A DNA stretch of 64,000 nucleotides from assembly GCA_028687935.1 (NCBI GenBank), contig JAQTZE010000007.1, positions 62,001 to 126,000 on the forward strand, in the 5' to 3' direction. The first letter of the stretch is position 1, and every line of letters begins with the position of its first letter. Under the pieces are notes generated by a model, which saw only the letters and a list, made by a program, of their open reading frames with translations, made no database searches and was not told where the DNA came from. Made by a program: the position numbers and the translations under genes. Origin of the DNA: Sulfurimonas sp. Lineage in GTDB: Bacteria; Campylobacterota; Campylobacteria; Campylobacterales; Sulfurimonadaceae. Below are positions 18,852 through 28,724 of the stretch, piece after piece.

Positions 18852-19522
18852 TCCTCTCAAAACGCAGCCTTTTTCTCTTTTTGGGCATTATGGTTACGCT
18901 CATACTTACGAGCTACTTTTTTGCAGATAAAGCGATTGCCAAATATTTTTTAGCTAACATCCCTACTTATGAGCATATTGGAGATATGATAAGTATCGCC
19001 GGTGAGTCACACTGGTACATCGCTACTGGAATTTTGGGTTTCGTGTTTTTCAAATACTATAAAAAAAACAGACTCCTTGAGCAAAGATTTCTTTTTCTGC
19101 TCTACGTCAACCTTTTTTCAGGAATCATCAATCTTCTTTTAAAATGGCTCTTTTCACGTATCAGACCATGGGGTCTTCGAGAAGGACATAATGAGTATGG
19201 TTTTTTACTCTTTCAAAACTTTGACATGGGTTTTATAGAGAAGATGAAGTATCATTTTCTCACGCTTTTTGAGTCTCCAACCACCTACTCTTCTTTTCCC
19301 TCGGGACATACAACGACAGTCGTTGCAGTGGCAATATATCTCAGTTTACTTTTTCCAAAATATAAAGTTCTTTGGTTTACTTTTGCCATTATCATGGCTC
19401 TGAGCAGAGTTTTGGCTAACGATCATTTTCTCAGTGATATATTCGCAGGTATCATCGTCGGTTCACTCTCTACGCTCTTTTTATATTCTAAAATGAAGGA
19501 CAAATTTGAAAAAACTATTTAA
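18848..19522 (+). CDS. PAP2-superfamily membrane phosphatase
   Basis: A 224-residue integral-membrane acid phosphatase with the three signature motifs: KWLFSRIRP (KX6RP), SFPSGHTTT (PSGH) and SRVLANDHFLSDIFAG (SRX5HX3D). Likely activities are dephosphorylation of undecaprenyl pyrophosphate or of lipid A phosphate (LpxE-like), facing the periplasm. The start overlaps the preceding gene by ATGA, so expression is coupled to the GT39. The substrate cannot be chosen from sequence alone. Confidence 0.88.
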   Translation: MILSKRSLFLFLGIMVTLILTSYFFADKAIAKYFLANIPTYEHIGDMISIAGESHWYIATGILGFVFFKYYKKNRLLEQRFLFLLYVNLFSGIINLLLKWLFSRIRPWGLREGHNEYGFLLFQNFDMGFIEKMKYHFLTLFESPTTYSSFPSGHTTTVVAVAIYLSLLFPKYKVLWFTFAIIMALSRVLANDHFLSDIFAGIIVGSLSTLFLYSKMKDKFEKTI

Positions 19523-20813
19523 AAAATCACTCCTATTTTTACTCCTTATCGTTTTCGTTTACGGCCTTGCTAGACTTATTGACGTTGCGTATGGCAGTTA
19601 TATTTTTGTAGAACGTCAGCCTTATATGGTGATGCAAACACCAAACGCGGTGACACTCAAATGGCAAACACCAGAAGAAGAGATAGGGATGCTCTCGTAT
19701 GGTCTTGCAGCAGATGCACTTGATACAAAACTCACAGAAAACGCAGCTACACAAAAACATAGCCTCACACTCTCAAATCTACAAGAGTGTAGCCGCTATT
19801 TTTATGCTGTAGATGCGAACTCTTTGAAGATTGACAATGTAGGCAGAAGCTTCACCACACCTTGTCAAAACGCAGCCTCACAAAGAGTCTGGGTCATAGG
19901 TGACAGCGGAAAAAGAGGCAAAGACCAACAAGATGTCTATCAAAGCATGCTCTCCTACATCGATCATAATCTCTCAAATCTTGATATGTGGCTTTTACTC
20001 GGAGACAATGCTTACAAAAGCGGCACACAGCATGACTACAACGAGGGTTTCTTTGAAGCATATCCAGAACTTCTCAAACGCTTTGCTCCATGGGCACTGA
20101 TGGGCAACCACGATGCAAGACGCTGGGCTTTTTATGATATCTTCGACTTTGCAGTTGATGGCCAAAACGGAGGAGTTCCAAGTAAAGATGAGCGTTTTTA
20201 CAGCGTCAATAATGGCAATCTTCATCTTGTTATGCTTGATAGTGAAACAGCCGATAGAGACGCTGATGGTGCAATGGCTTCATGGCTGAAAAAAGATCTA
20301 GAAGCCAACACAAAACCGTGGGTTGTCGTTGCGTTTCATACACCTCCCTACTCAGATGGCGGACATCATTCTGATAGTGACTATGACAGTGGCGGTCGAC
20401 TCAAAGATATGCGCGAAAACTTTGTGCCGATTTTTGATGCATATGGCGTAGACTTAGTTCTCAGCGGACATTCACATGACTATGAACGTTCAAAACTGAT
20501 GCTCGGCCATCTTGGTAAAGGTGAGAGTTTTGATGCAAAACAACATCTCGTTCAAGATACAGACACTTGCTACACAAAACCTTTGGAGAAAACAAAAAAT
20601 AGCGGGACAATCTATCAGGTTTGTGGCTCTTCTTCAAAAGTCGATAAAGCAAAATTAAATCACCCTGCACTCCCTTTTAGTCTGCAGGAGATGGGTTCAC
20701 TTATCTTAGAGATAACACCTACAACACTCAGCTCAAAATTTCTAAACAAAGATGGTAAGATAACAGACCAATTTATCATCAAAAAAAATAATACACTTTG
20801 CACGGAGAAATAA
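19506..20813 (+). CDS. Exported metallophosphoesterase, purple-acid-phosphatase-like
   Basis: Signal-anchor N-terminus (LFKKSLLFLLLIVFVYGLARL), then a fibronectin-III-like purple-acid-phosphatase domain (VMQTPNAVTLKWQTPEEE). The calcineurin-type core carries the full metal set: GDSG, LLGDNAYKSG, MGNHDARR, FHTPPYSDGGHH and SGHSHDYERS. The TTG start at 19,506 has an AAGGAC ribosome-binding site and a 17-nt overlap with the PAP2 gene. It probably hydrolyses phosphomonoesters in the periplasm. Pairing with a PAP2 enzyme suggests phosphate trimming of surface glycolipid. Confidence 0.82.
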   Translation: MKKLFKKSLLFLLLIVFVYGLARLIDVAYGSYIFVERQPYMVMQTPNAVTLKWQTPEEEIGMLSYGLAADALDTKLTENAATQKHSLTLSNLQECSRYFYAVDANSLKIDNVGRSFTTPCQNAASQRVWVIGDSGKRGKDQQDVYQSMLSYIDHNLSNLDMWLLLGDNAYKSGTQHDYNEGFFEAYPELLKRFAPWALMGNHDARRWAFYDIFDFAVDGQNGGVPSKDERFYSVNNGNLHLVMLDSETADRDADGAMASWLKKDLEANTKPWVVVAFHTPPYSDGGHHSDSDYDSGGRLKDMRENFVPIFDAYGVDLVLSGHSHDYERSKLMLGHLGKGESFDAKQHLVQDTDTCYTKPLEKTKNSGTIYQVCGSSSKVDKAKLNHPALPFSLQEMGSLILEITPTTLSSKFLNKDGKITDQFIIKKNNTLCTEK

Positions 20814-22130
20814 ATGAACAAAGATAAAATAAGTATAGTAATCCTCGCAGCCGGAAAAGGCAGCCGTATGAAATCATCCAAAGCAAAAGTGCTCCACTCT
20901 ATCAGCGGCAAGCCTATGCTCTATCATATCATCAAAGCTTCCCGTGAGCTCTCAAACGATATCACAGTGGTCATAGCGCACCAAAAAGAAGCAGTGCAAA
21001 AACAGATGCAAAGCTATTTTGATGATATCAATTTTGTCATCCAAGATGCAGAAAACTTTCCAGGAACGGGTGGTGCGATGAAAAACATAGCACCAAAAAA
21101 TGAAAAAGTTTTGGTCTTAAACGGTGATATGCCGCTTATCACTGCAAAAGCTCTTGAAGGCTTTTTGCACAATGATGCAGATATCATCATGTCTATCTTT
21201 GATTTGCAAAATCCAGACGGATACGGCAGAGTCATCATCGAGAAAAATCATGTGCAAAAGATTGTCGAACAAAAAGATGCAACCGAACTAGAACTCCAAG
21301 TGAGCACGGTAAACGCAGGTATCTATGCTTTTTCAAAAGAAGTGATAGAAAAATATATCCCACTACTCAAAAATAACAATGCACAAAAAGAGTACTACCT
21401 TACAGACGTCATTTCTATGGCACGTATGGATGGCTTGAAAATTTCTCCTCTGCTCGTAGATGAAGAGCATTTCAAAGGTGTCAACTCCAAAAAAGATTTG
21501 GCTGATGCAGAAGAGATCATGCAAAATCGTATCAAAACAGAGTGGATGAACGCAGGTGTCATTATGCAACTGCCACAAACGACCTATATCGAAGAGAGTG
21601 TTGCGTTTGAGGGTGAATGTATCGTTGAAAACGGCTGCCGTATCACGGGTAAATCTTGCATCATAAACTCCCACATCAAAGCAGGAAGTGTGATAGAAGA
21701 GAGCATCGTCAAAAACTCAGATGTGGGACCAATGGCGCACCTTCGTCCCGCTTCAGAGATAGAAGATACCCATATTGGCAACTTCGTAGAGATCAAAAAA
21801 AGCACACTCAAAGGGGTGAAAGCAGGACATCTCAGCTATATCGGTGATGCAGAAGTCGGCGAAGGTACGAACATTGGTGCAGGAACAATTACTTGTAACT
21901 ATGACGGTATCAAAAAGTATAAGACCATCATCGGAAAAAATGTTTTTATCGGAAGCGACTCTCAGCTCGTAGCCCCTGTGATAATAGAAGATGATGTGAT
22001 GATAGCCGCAGGAACAACTGTCTCAAGCGGTACAGTTGCAAAAGGTTCACTGGCAATTAGCAGAACTAAACTCAGAATAGTCCAAGATTTTTATTATAAA
22101 TTTTTTAATAAAAATAACACAAAAATTTAG
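20814..22130 (+). CDS. glmU: Bifunctional GlmU: GlcN-1-P acetyltransferase / GlcNAc-1-P uridylyltransferase
   Basis: Makes UDP-GlcNAc for peptidoglycan and lipid A. The N-terminal pyrophosphorylase has [20 protein letters not shown]. The C-terminal half is a left-handed beta-helix of hexapeptide repeats ending in an acetyl-CoA site ([37 protein letters not shown]). The 438 residues are standard. The ribosome-binding site CGGAG precedes the ATG, directly after the previous stop. First gene of the glmU-to-truA run. Confidence 0.97.
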   Translation: MNKDKISIVILAAGKGSRMKSSKAKVLHSISGKPMLYHIIKASRELSNDITVVIAHQKEAVQKQMQSYFDDINFVIQDAENFPGTGGAMKNIAPKNEKVLVLNGDMPLITAKALEGFLHNDADIIMSIFDLQNPDGYGRVIIEKNHVQKIVEQKDATELELQVSTVNAGIYAFSKEVIEKYIPLLKNNNAQKEYYLTDVISMARMDGLKISPLLVDEEHFKGVNSKKDLADAEEIMQNRIKTEWMNAGVIMQLPQTTYIEESVAFEGECIVENGCRITGKSCIINSHIKAGSVIEESIVKNSDVGPMAHLRPASEIEDTHIGNFVEIKKSTLKGVKAGHLSYIGDAEVGEGTNIGAGTITCNYDGIKKYKTIIGKNVFIGSDSQLVAPVIIEDDVMIAAGTTVSSGTVAKGSLAISRTKLRIVQDFYYKFFNKNNTKI

Positions 22131-22146
22131 CCAAAAAGATTGAAGA

Positions 22147-23415
22147 ATGAATATTCCATCAGATTTACTCAAAAATAAAAAAATACTCCTCGGTGTAACG
22201 GGCTCTATCGCTGTGTATAAGTCTATAGAACTCGCGCGTCTTTTTGTCAAAGCCGGTGCGGATGTCAAAGTGGTCATGAGCGAAGCGGCCAAAAAATTTG
22301 TCACACCCCTTACCTTTGAGACGATCACATCCAATCAAGTCCTTGATGACACGAACGAATCTTGGGTAAATGATCATAACCATATCAAAGCAACGCAGTG
22401 GGCGGATCTTTTTGTTATCGCTCCTGCGACTGCAAATACCCTTGCAAAGCTCGCGAACGCAATCGCTGATACGATGCTGCTTCAGTGTGCCCTTGCCTAT
22501 CCTGATAAAAAAGTAGTCGCGCCCTCCGCTAACACACATATGCTCAAAAATCCTATCACGCAGGCAAACCTGAAGATGCTTGCCATCGCAAACTATGCTG
22601 TAGTCGATACGCAGACAAAAGAGCTCGCATGTAAAACAACGGGTGATGGCGCTATGGCAGAGCCTTTGGATATCTTTTTCGCCTGTGCCAAAGAGCTTTT
22701 AGTCGATGAATTTTGGAGAGATCGCATGGTTATCGTCACAGGTGGCGGGACACTTGAAAAGATAGATGATGTGCGTTATATCTCCAATTTCTCAAGCGGA
22801 AAAATGGCCTCTTCTTTAGCAACAGCACTCTACTGTAGAGGTGCGGATGTCAATCTCATCGCTACACGCTTTGAGCCAAATCTTCCAAAAGAGATGCACA
22901 CCATCGATGTCTCAAGCAGTGCAGAGATGATGGAGTATCTTGTCGATTCGATACGTATCGCAAAAAAAGGAAAACTCTCCAAAGCTACGCTTATGAGAGA
23001 TGAGCAGATACATCTTATCCAGAAAAAACCCTATCTCTTTATGGCGGCAGCGGTGAGCGACTATGTGCCTGCGTTTACCCAAAGCGGCAAGCTCAAAAAA
23101 GAACTTTTGGGAGAGAGTTTTGCACTCACGCTCAAAGAGAACGTTGATATTTTAAGCGCAATTGACAAAGAAGGTATCACAACTGTTGCGTTTAAAGCGG
23201 AGATGGATCCGATAAACGCAGTGCAAAACGCAACAAATCTCTTAGAAAGAAAGCATGTTGATGCCGTTTGTCTAAATCTTTTAGTCAATTCTGATAGCTT
23301 TGGCACGGATACAAACGCAGTCGATTTCATCACCAAAGAGAAGCGCGAAACGCTCAAAGAAGCCGATAAATTCACCCTCTCATTTGATATCTTAGAACAC
23401 GCAAAGAGCTTATGA
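22147..23415 (+). CDS. coaBC: Bifunctional phosphopantothenoylcysteine decarboxylase/synthetase
   Basis: Two consecutive steps of coenzyme A synthesis. The CoaC half (1 to about 190) has the FMN-binding start LLGVTGSIAVYKSIEL, the active-site His region NHIKATQWADL, and the Cys loop ACKTTGDGAMAEP, a lineage variant of ACGxxGxGRM. The CoaB half has IVTGGGTLEKIDDVRYISNFSSGKM and the Lys-containing KLKK block. The 422 residues fit a complete CoaBC fusion. The stop overlaps the next gene by ATGA. Confidence 0.95.
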   Translation: MNIPSDLLKNKKILLGVTGSIAVYKSIELARLFVKAGADVKVVMSEAAKKFVTPLTFETITSNQVLDDTNESWVNDHNHIKATQWADLFVIAPATANTLAKLANAIADTMLLQCALAYPDKKVVAPSANTHMLKNPITQANLKMLAIANYAVVDTQTKELACKTTGDGAMAEPLDIFFACAKELLVDEFWRDRMVIVTGGGTLEKIDDVRYISNFSSGKMASSLATALYCRGADVNLIATRFEPNLPKEMHTIDVSSSAEMMEYLVDSIRIAKKGKLSKATLMRDEQIHLIQKKPYLFMAAAVSDYVPAFTQSGKLKKELLGESFALTLKENVDILSAIDKEGITTVAFKAEMDPINAVQNATNLLERKHVDAVCLNLLVNSDSFGTDTNAVDFITKEKRETLKEADKFTLSFDILEHAKSL

Positions 23416-24161
23416 ATATAAGCCAACTCAGCGCGCTCACAAAGCTTTTAAGCACAAACCCCAATGAGGCAAAAGCGCTGATAAAACTTGTCAGCGTCGA
23501 TGTACTCAAATCCTTGGGAGAGTCGAAGTACACGATAGCGCTCGAGAACAAAACACTCACAGCCCAAAGTGATAAGCCACTCAGCGAAGGGGCAAAGTAC
23601 TGGTCACAACTGAGCCAAACTAAAGACGCCACACCAAAACTCTCCAATCTCTTCAAGATGCCAGAACTGCTGGGTACCTTTAAAGGCGCAGGGATAGAGT
23701 ATTCACTCAAAGAGCTGCACACACTCCTAAGCTCCAAAAAACCCGAAGCGCTTTTAAAACAAAATATACTCGAACACTTAAGCACCGCGGCGACAAAAGA
23801 GGAGTTTTCTTCTGCTTCAACGCTCTTGCTCTCTTTGCAAAACCATACTTTTACGATTCCACTTGCGTTTCATAACTATTTTTCTTTAGTGCAATTTAAA
23901 AAAAGGTACAATACGAAAACAAAAAAAAGACATATAGATTTTTATGCAGCCTTAGAACTTCTAGGCCCGATTTCTGGGATGATCACGCTTGATGAGAGTA
24001 CGATTGAGATAGATTTGAGTGTTGCGTTTGTACAAACAAAAATATTTTTGGAAAATGATTTGAAGAACCTCTCATACAATAGCGTCACCATAACACTCGT
24101 AGAAAATATAGAACCACTTTATGAGACAAAACTCACCTCTCTTTTGGACATCAGCATATGA
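23412..24161 (+). CDS. Hypothetical protein between coaBC and uppS, possibly FliK C-domain-like
   Basis: A 249-residue, mostly helical protein with a beta-rich C-terminus (LLGPISGMITLDESTIEIDLSVAF) that vaguely recalls the FliK hook-length-control C-domain pattern of LGPV-V-L--. No membrane segment or signal peptide is present. ATGA overlaps on both sides (with coaBC and uppS) show it is a genuine coupled gene. Flagellar involvement is only a suggestion. Searching the last 100 residues against PF02120 would decide. Confidence 0.5.
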   Translation: MNISQLSALTKLLSTNPNEAKALIKLVSVDVLKSLGESKYTIALENKTLTAQSDKPLSEGAKYWSQLSQTKDATPKLSNLFKMPELLGTFKGAGIEYSLKELHTLLSSKKPEALLKQNILEHLSTAATKEEFSSASTLLLSLQNHTFTIPLAFHNYFSLVQFKKRYNTKTKKRHIDFYAALELLGPISGMITLDESTIEIDLSVAFVQTKIFLENDLKNLSYNSVTITLVENIEPLYETKLTSLLDISI

Positions 24162-24835
24162 ATGAAGTCAAACATATCGCCATCATCATGGACGGAAATG
24201 GCCGTTGGGCAGAATTGCAAGGCAAAAAAAGAGTCAAAGGCCATGAAGCTGGGGCTAAAGTCGTCAAAGAGATTACAAAATTTTGTTCCAAAGCTAAAGA
24301 TATAGAGAGACTCACGCTCTATGCGTTTTCCACAGAAAACTGGAAACGACCGCGTTTGGAAGTAGAATTTTTGATGAAACTTCTTGAACAATATCTCAAA
24401 AGCGAGTTGCAGGATTATCTTGATAATAATGTCCGTTTTGAACCTATTGGAGATATCCGTGCATTTTCAAAATCTCTGCAAAAAACCATCAAAGAGATCG
24501 AAGAAAAAACAGCACATTGTGATGGACTTGTCCAATCTCTTGCCCTTAATTACGGTGCGCAAGATGAAATCCTGAGAACTGTGAATAGACTCAAAAATAC
24601 AGAGGGTGAGATAACGCAGGAGATGTTTAGCAATGCACTTGATTGTAAAAGTGATGTCGATTTGCTTATCCGCACAGGCGGCGATCATAGACTCTCCAAC
24701 TTTTTGCTTTGGCAAGTAGCATATGCGGAACTTTTCTTTACTGATACGCTTTGGCCAGACTTTACAACAACAGAACTTGAAAAAATCATCCAAGATTTCA
24801 CAGGTATCGAACGCCGTTTTGGAGGCCTCAAATGA
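24158..24835 (+). CDS. uppS: Undecaprenyl diphosphate synthase
   Basis: cis-prenyltransferase making the C55 carrier lipid for peptidoglycan and surface glycans. The 225 residues contain IAIIMDGNGRWAE (catalytic Asp and substrate loop), RVKGHEAGAK, LYAFSTENWKRP and the C-terminal RTGGDHRLSNFLLWQVAYAELFFTDTLWPD. All canonical motifs are intact. Coupled by 4-nt overlaps to the gene before and to pilD. It supplies the carrier probably used by the glycan cluster upstream. Confidence 0.97.
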   Translation: MNEVKHIAIIMDGNGRWAELQGKKRVKGHEAGAKVVKEITKFCSKAKDIERLTLYAFSTENWKRPRLEVEFLMKLLEQYLKSELQDYLDNNVRFEPIGDIRAFSKSLQKTIKEIEEKTAHCDGLVQSLALNYGAQDEILRTVNRLKNTEGEITQEMFSNALDCKSDVDLLIRTGGDHRLSNFLLWQVAYAELFFTDTLWPDFTTTELEKIIQDFTGIERRFGGLK

Positions 24836-25650
24836 TAGAATCCATCCTCGCCCTACTCTTTGGTATTCTCTTTGGCTCTTTTTTAAATGTCGTCATCTTG
24901 CGTATTCCAAAGGATGAGAGTATCGTTTTTGGGGCTTCACACTGCTACAGTTGTAACAATGCGCTCAAACCATGGCACAATATCCCACTCTTTTCATGGA
25001 TTTTTCTCGGGGGAAAATGTGCTTTTTGTAAGTGCAAGATATCTGCACAATATCCAATTATAGAGCTCTTAACTGGTCTTTTATTTCTCGTTCTCGCAAA
25101 TAAATATGCTTTGAGTTTTCCTCTGCTGATGTTGGCTCTTAGTTTTTCTATGCTTTTAGCGCTTTCTATGATAGATTTTAAGTACAAGATGGTTCCAGAT
25201 AGCCTCAATCTTTTAGCAATATTTTTTGCTATCTTTGGAGCATGGAGCATTCAAGGTGTGTTGCTGAATTTTCAAAACGCCCTTCTTTTAGCAGGTGGAT
25301 TTACGCTGCTGCGTTTTACACTCTCATACCTGCTCACATCCTCAGCACAGCGCGCTGCAAAGAAAACGCAGACTTCATGGACGAAAAACTACCATACCTA
25401 TCCCTATATCGAAGCGATGGGAGAAGGCGATATCATGGTTGCAGCGACCATGGGCGCACTTTTAGGTGTCAAGCTTGCCCTTGTCGCTATCTTTTTATCT
25501 GCCTTGCTTGCACTGCCTATTATGCTTGCGCTGCTGGGTCGTTCAAAAGAAGAACAACGCGTTCCTTTTGTACCATTTCTAGCGCTTGCAACTTTTATAG
25601 TTTTCATCTACGATACGCCTATCATGGCTTATATTGAGGCTAATTACTAA
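24832..25650 (+). CDS. pilD: Type IV prepilin peptidase / N-methyltransferase
   Basis: Aspartic membrane protease (family A24) that processes prepilins of type IV pili, type II secretion or competence pseudopili. Features: GSFLNVVILRIP in the first helix, the cytoplasmic zinc-binding Cys quartet (CYSC at 38-41, CAFC at 63-66), DFKYKMVPD with the first catalytic Asp, and GEGDIMVAATMGALLG with the second. At 272 residues both the methyltransferase and peptidase parts are present. Its presence is relevant to the candidate DNA-uptake motif described in the findings. Confidence 0.92.
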   Translation: MIESILALLFGILFGSFLNVVILRIPKDESIVFGASHCYSCNNALKPWHNIPLFSWIFLGGKCAFCKCKISAQYPIIELLTGLLFLVLANKYALSFPLLMLALSFSMLLALSMIDFKYKMVPDSLNLLAIFFAIFGAWSIQGVLLNFQNALLLAGGFTLLRFTLSYLLTSSAQRAAKKTQTSWTKNYHTYPYIEAMGEGDIMVAATMGALLGVKLALVAIFLSALLALPIMLALLGRSKEEQRVPFVPFLALATFIVFIYDTPIMAYIEANY

Positions 25651-25651
25651 A

Positions 25652-26671
25652 ATGCATAGACTAAAAAAATATATCCTTAGTAATCTCTCTATTTTATTTA
25701 TCTCTATATTTTTGCCGCTTTTTTCCATCGCATCGGTGATTTTTCTCATCAAACTTGCGACCTATACGGCAGTTATTCAGCTCTCACTCTGGGAGATGAG
25801 TAAGCTTTACTTTTTTATTCTCCCAGAGATCTTGTTTTACACCCTACCTGTGACATTTTTCGTAGCAGCGGCGCTTTCACTCTTCAAGCTCTCCAATGAA
25901 AATGAGGTCGTCGTCATCTTCTCACTCGGCATCCATCCCAAGTTTATACTTCGAACGCTTTTTATTCCTGCGTTTTTACTCTCAGCTTTACTTACTTTTA
26001 ATTTTCTCATTCTTTTTCCCCATACAACAGTGCTCTCAAGCAACTTTGTCTCTTATAAAAAAAGTGAGGCGCAATTCAATCTCTCAGCTTCTGAATTTGG
26101 CCATAGTTTTGGAGAATGGCTTTTGTATCTTGGCAAAAAAAATGCAGATGGTACTTTTGGAGATGTCTTTTTGTTTAACAAAAACAAAAAAGAAGAGATA
26201 CTCATCGGTTCACGTACAGCAGAAGTTATAAATGATGGAGGAATACTGCGCTTGAAGCTCACTGATGGTGAAGGCTACAGCTACTCTAAAAAAACTTTTT
26301 CTCAGATAAACTTCAAAACAATGTTTATTAATGACACCATGAAAACGGACTTGACAAAATATAGAACACCTCTTGCCTACTGGCTCTCAAGTGAGCGCAA
26401 AGAGAGTAAAAAGCATATGCTTATCACAGATACTCTTTTGAGCCTTTTCCCAGTTCTGAGCCTCTTTCTCGTTGCAAGTATCGGCATCGTCCATATGCGA
26501 CACCAAAAAGCACGTATCTATCTCTATCTCTTCTTGGGCATACTTATCTACTATGGCGCGACACTACTACTTCAAAAATTCTTTGGATACTACACTATCC
26601 CTCTCGTTGCGTTTACATGGTTGATATTGACTTATATTCTTTATAGAAGAACTATCGTCGCGAGATTTTAG
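25652..26671 (+). CDS. lptF: LptF/LptG-family lipopolysaccharide export permease
   Basis: Inner-membrane permease of the Lpt machine that moves LPS to the outer membrane. It has three N-terminal TM helices (LFISIFLPLFSIASVIFLIK and the LPEILFYTLPVTFFVAAALSLFKLSNENE block typical of LptF/G), a periplasmic beta-jellyroll middle, and three C-terminal TM helices. The ATG at 25,652 follows the pilD stop by one base; the longer TTG frame is rejected because it sits inside pilD. Whether it is LptF or LptG is inferred from lineage habit. Confidence 0.8.
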   Translation: MHRLKKYILSNLSILFISIFLPLFSIASVIFLIKLATYTAVIQLSLWEMSKLYFFILPEILFYTLPVTFFVAAALSLFKLSNENEVVVIFSLGIHPKFILRTLFIPAFLLSALLTFNFLILFPHTTVLSSNFVSYKKSEAQFNLSASEFGHSFGEWLLYLGKKNADGTFGDVFLFNKNKKEEILIGSRTAEVINDGGILRLKLTDGEGYSYSKKTFSQINFKTMFINDTMKTDLTKYRTPLAYWLSSERKESKKHMLITDTLLSLFPVLSLFLVASIGIVHMRHQKARIYLYLFLGILIYYGATLLLQKFFGYYTIPLVAFTWLILTYILYRRTIVARF

Positions 26672-27382
26672 ATGCGCGTGGCTCTTACTCTTGCCTACAA
26701 TGGCACTTCGTTTTTAGGCTCACAAACGCAGAGTGAGACTTCTAATACTATACTTGGCAAGCTTGAGAGTGTTCTACGTGCTCTGGGTATTGATGAGAGA
26801 GCCATTGCAAGCGGACGTACAGACAAAGGTGTTCATGCGACTGGACAGGTGTGTCACATCGATTTGCCTGCGTTTTGGTCGGATTTAGACAAACTCCAAG
26901 ATGTTCTCAATCAAAAACTCCCAAAGAGTATTCGTGTAAGCAAGATAAACGCAGTAGACGCTGCGTTTCATGCACGCTACAGCGCAAAGAGAAGAGTCTA
27001 CCGCTACATCATCAAACAAGCAGAGTCAAATCCATTTGAAGATGATTTTATCACTTTTGACAAAAATATTGATTTTGAAAATGTTGCAAAAAATATCAAA
27101 CTTTTTGTAGGGGAACATGATTTTGTAGGTTTTATGAAAACAGGAAGCGATGTTGGCTCTACAATACGAGTTATCTACAAAGCATTTTGCTACAGACACA
27201 AAGGCAGTATCGTTCTCAATTTTGAAGCAAATGGATTTTTACGAAGTCAGATTCGGCTCATGGTAGGAGCACTTTTGAAGTTAAACGCAAGAGAGATAGA
27301 AGAACAGCTCATGTACAAAGAAAAACATAAATTCAAGCCAGCACCCTCAAACGGGCTTTATCTGGCTCGGATAAAGTATTGA
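26672..27382 (+). CDS. truA: tRNA pseudouridine synthase A
   Basis: Makes pseudouridine at tRNA positions 38-40. The 236 residues carry AYNGTSFLGSQ, the catalytic ASGRTDKGVHATGQV with the nucleophilic Asp, FHARYSAKRRVYRYII and a C-terminal GLYLARIKY. The ATG directly follows the lptF stop. The gene contains a perfect inverted pair of the AAACGCAG motif (26,947-26,968). Confidence 0.96.
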   Translation: MRVALTLAYNGTSFLGSQTQSETSNTILGKLESVLRALGIDERAIASGRTDKGVHATGQVCHIDLPAFWSDLDKLQDVLNQKLPKSIRVSKINAVDAAFHARYSAKRRVYRYIIKQAESNPFEDDFITFDKNIDFENVAKNIKLFVGEHDFVGFMKTGSDVGSTIRVIYKAFCYRHKGSIVLNFEANGFLRSQIRLMVGALLKLNAREIEEQLMYKEKHKFKPAPSNGLYLARIKY

Positions 27383-27390
27383 TATAAAGA

Positions 27391-28641
27391 TTACGGAGCC
27401 ACTGGGACTGGCGTAGTATCGAAATCTTGTGGAGCATTATGAAGTGCCTGATCAACAATCATTTTCAAGTCCGCAAATACTTTGTCAGCGAGAGTGCTGT
27501 ATAAAATAGCATCATCTTTTGTAAGAACACCACTTCCAAGTGCTTTTTCAACCGCACCTTCAAACATCGTATTAAACATAAAGTTAGGGTTCAAGAAACT
27601 GATACTGAGTGTCTGATTTGTATCATCGTTTTCATCCACATAGACGGTTATCTCACAAGGAAGTGCCGTTATATATTCATTTCCAAGTTTTGTCGCCATT
27701 GATGCATATTTTGGAGAACACGCTTCTACCACAAAAACGCCAGGAATAGCTAGAGGACTAAGTCTTCCACTTCTCCAAGCAGAACCATCTGACAATAATC
27801 CCTGCTGAATATTAGTATCTGCTGTAGCAGTAGCAGTTCCAAGGACATCAATAATCTCCTGTGCAAGTGCTTTATCGTCCGTTCCTTTGATAAATGCACC
27901 ACTTGACTTTGTATATGAATAGACAATATAAGGATTTTTATACGAGAGTCTTTCTATATCAGCCGCTGTCCACTTTGGTCCCATTGCCAATGTTGATGGA
28001 GTATAAACTTCACTGTTGTCATTCAAGGCTGCTATAACCATTCCTCGAATCTCACTCTTCACTTTACTTGCCACACTTTGAAGTCCCGCTTTTTGCGTAT
28101 CATTCAAATCAGCAAAAAAAACGGAGAAGATGGCATCTGCATCGAGCATATCTACATAGATATTTGTCCCATCACTATGTACTGAGACTTCACACGGAAG
28201 TGCTGAACCATGAAAACGACCTGTATTTGTAGCTTGCGTAGCATATGCTCCATTACACAACTCGATTACACGGCTTGTTCCCGTACTTGTTGCTACTCCC
28301 ATCCCTGGAATAGGCAATAAGTCTGCCTCCTCATATGCTTCAGGAAGACCTGTCACAGAATCTGTTGATGCAGGATTTGCACCTGCAACTACCCAGTTTG
28401 TAGGATACCCAAGTGTTACATTTTCATCTGTTGTCACAACATATGTAGCAATAGTATTTGCCAAAGCAGGTACATCTGTCCAAGTACCTGAGAGTACCGC
28501 GATTCTCTCATAGGGAGAAATCGTAGCCTCAGCAGCGGCAGGTGCTGCAGTAGCTGTACTATCATCCCCGCATCCCATAAAACCAACCAAAAATATAGAG
28601 CTTAACACCAACGAACCTAAAAGTTTTGTCTGTAATTTCAT
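27391..28641 (-). CDS. Lipoprotein with two tandem DUF302-like domains
   Basis: A 416-residue exported protein. The signal peptide ends in a lipobox (GFMGC, with Cys at about residue 24), followed by an Ala/Thr-rich linker. Two repeated domains follow. Each has an ELCNGAYATQ or EACSPKYASM strand, then ALPCE(V/I)(S/T)V and a F-F or F-MF motif typical of DUF302. Conserved Cys pairs (CNGA...LPCE; CSPK...LPCE) may form disulfides or bind a ligand. Function unknown. The ribosome-binding site AGAGGAAG is good. It lies downstream of a two-component system. Confidence 0.72.
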   Translation of the reverse strand: MKLQTKLLGSLVLSSIFLVGFMGCGDDSTATAAPAAAEATISPYERIAVLSGTWTDVPALANTIATYVVTTDENVTLGYPTNWVVAGANPASTDSVTGLPEAYEEADLLPIPGMGVATSTGTSRVIELCNGAYATQATNTGRFHGSALPCEVSVHSDGTNIYVDMLDADAIFSVFFADLNDTQKAGLQSVASKVKSEIRGMVIAALNDNSEVYTPSTLAMGPKWTAADIERLSYKNPYIVYSYTKSSGAFIKGTDDKALAQEIIDVLGTATATADTNIQQGLLSDGSAWRSGRLSPLAIPGVFVVEACSPKYASMATKLGNEYITALPCEITVYVDENDDTNQTLSISFLNPNFMFNTMFEGAVEKALGSGVLTKDDAILYSTLADKVFADLKMIVDQALHNAPQDFDTTPVPVAP

Positions 28642-28724
28642 AAAGAACTTCCTCTGTTTTTAAATATTGAGGACAGTTTACAGAACTAAAATGAAAAAAT
28701 CATGAAAATAAAAAAAACTTATAC

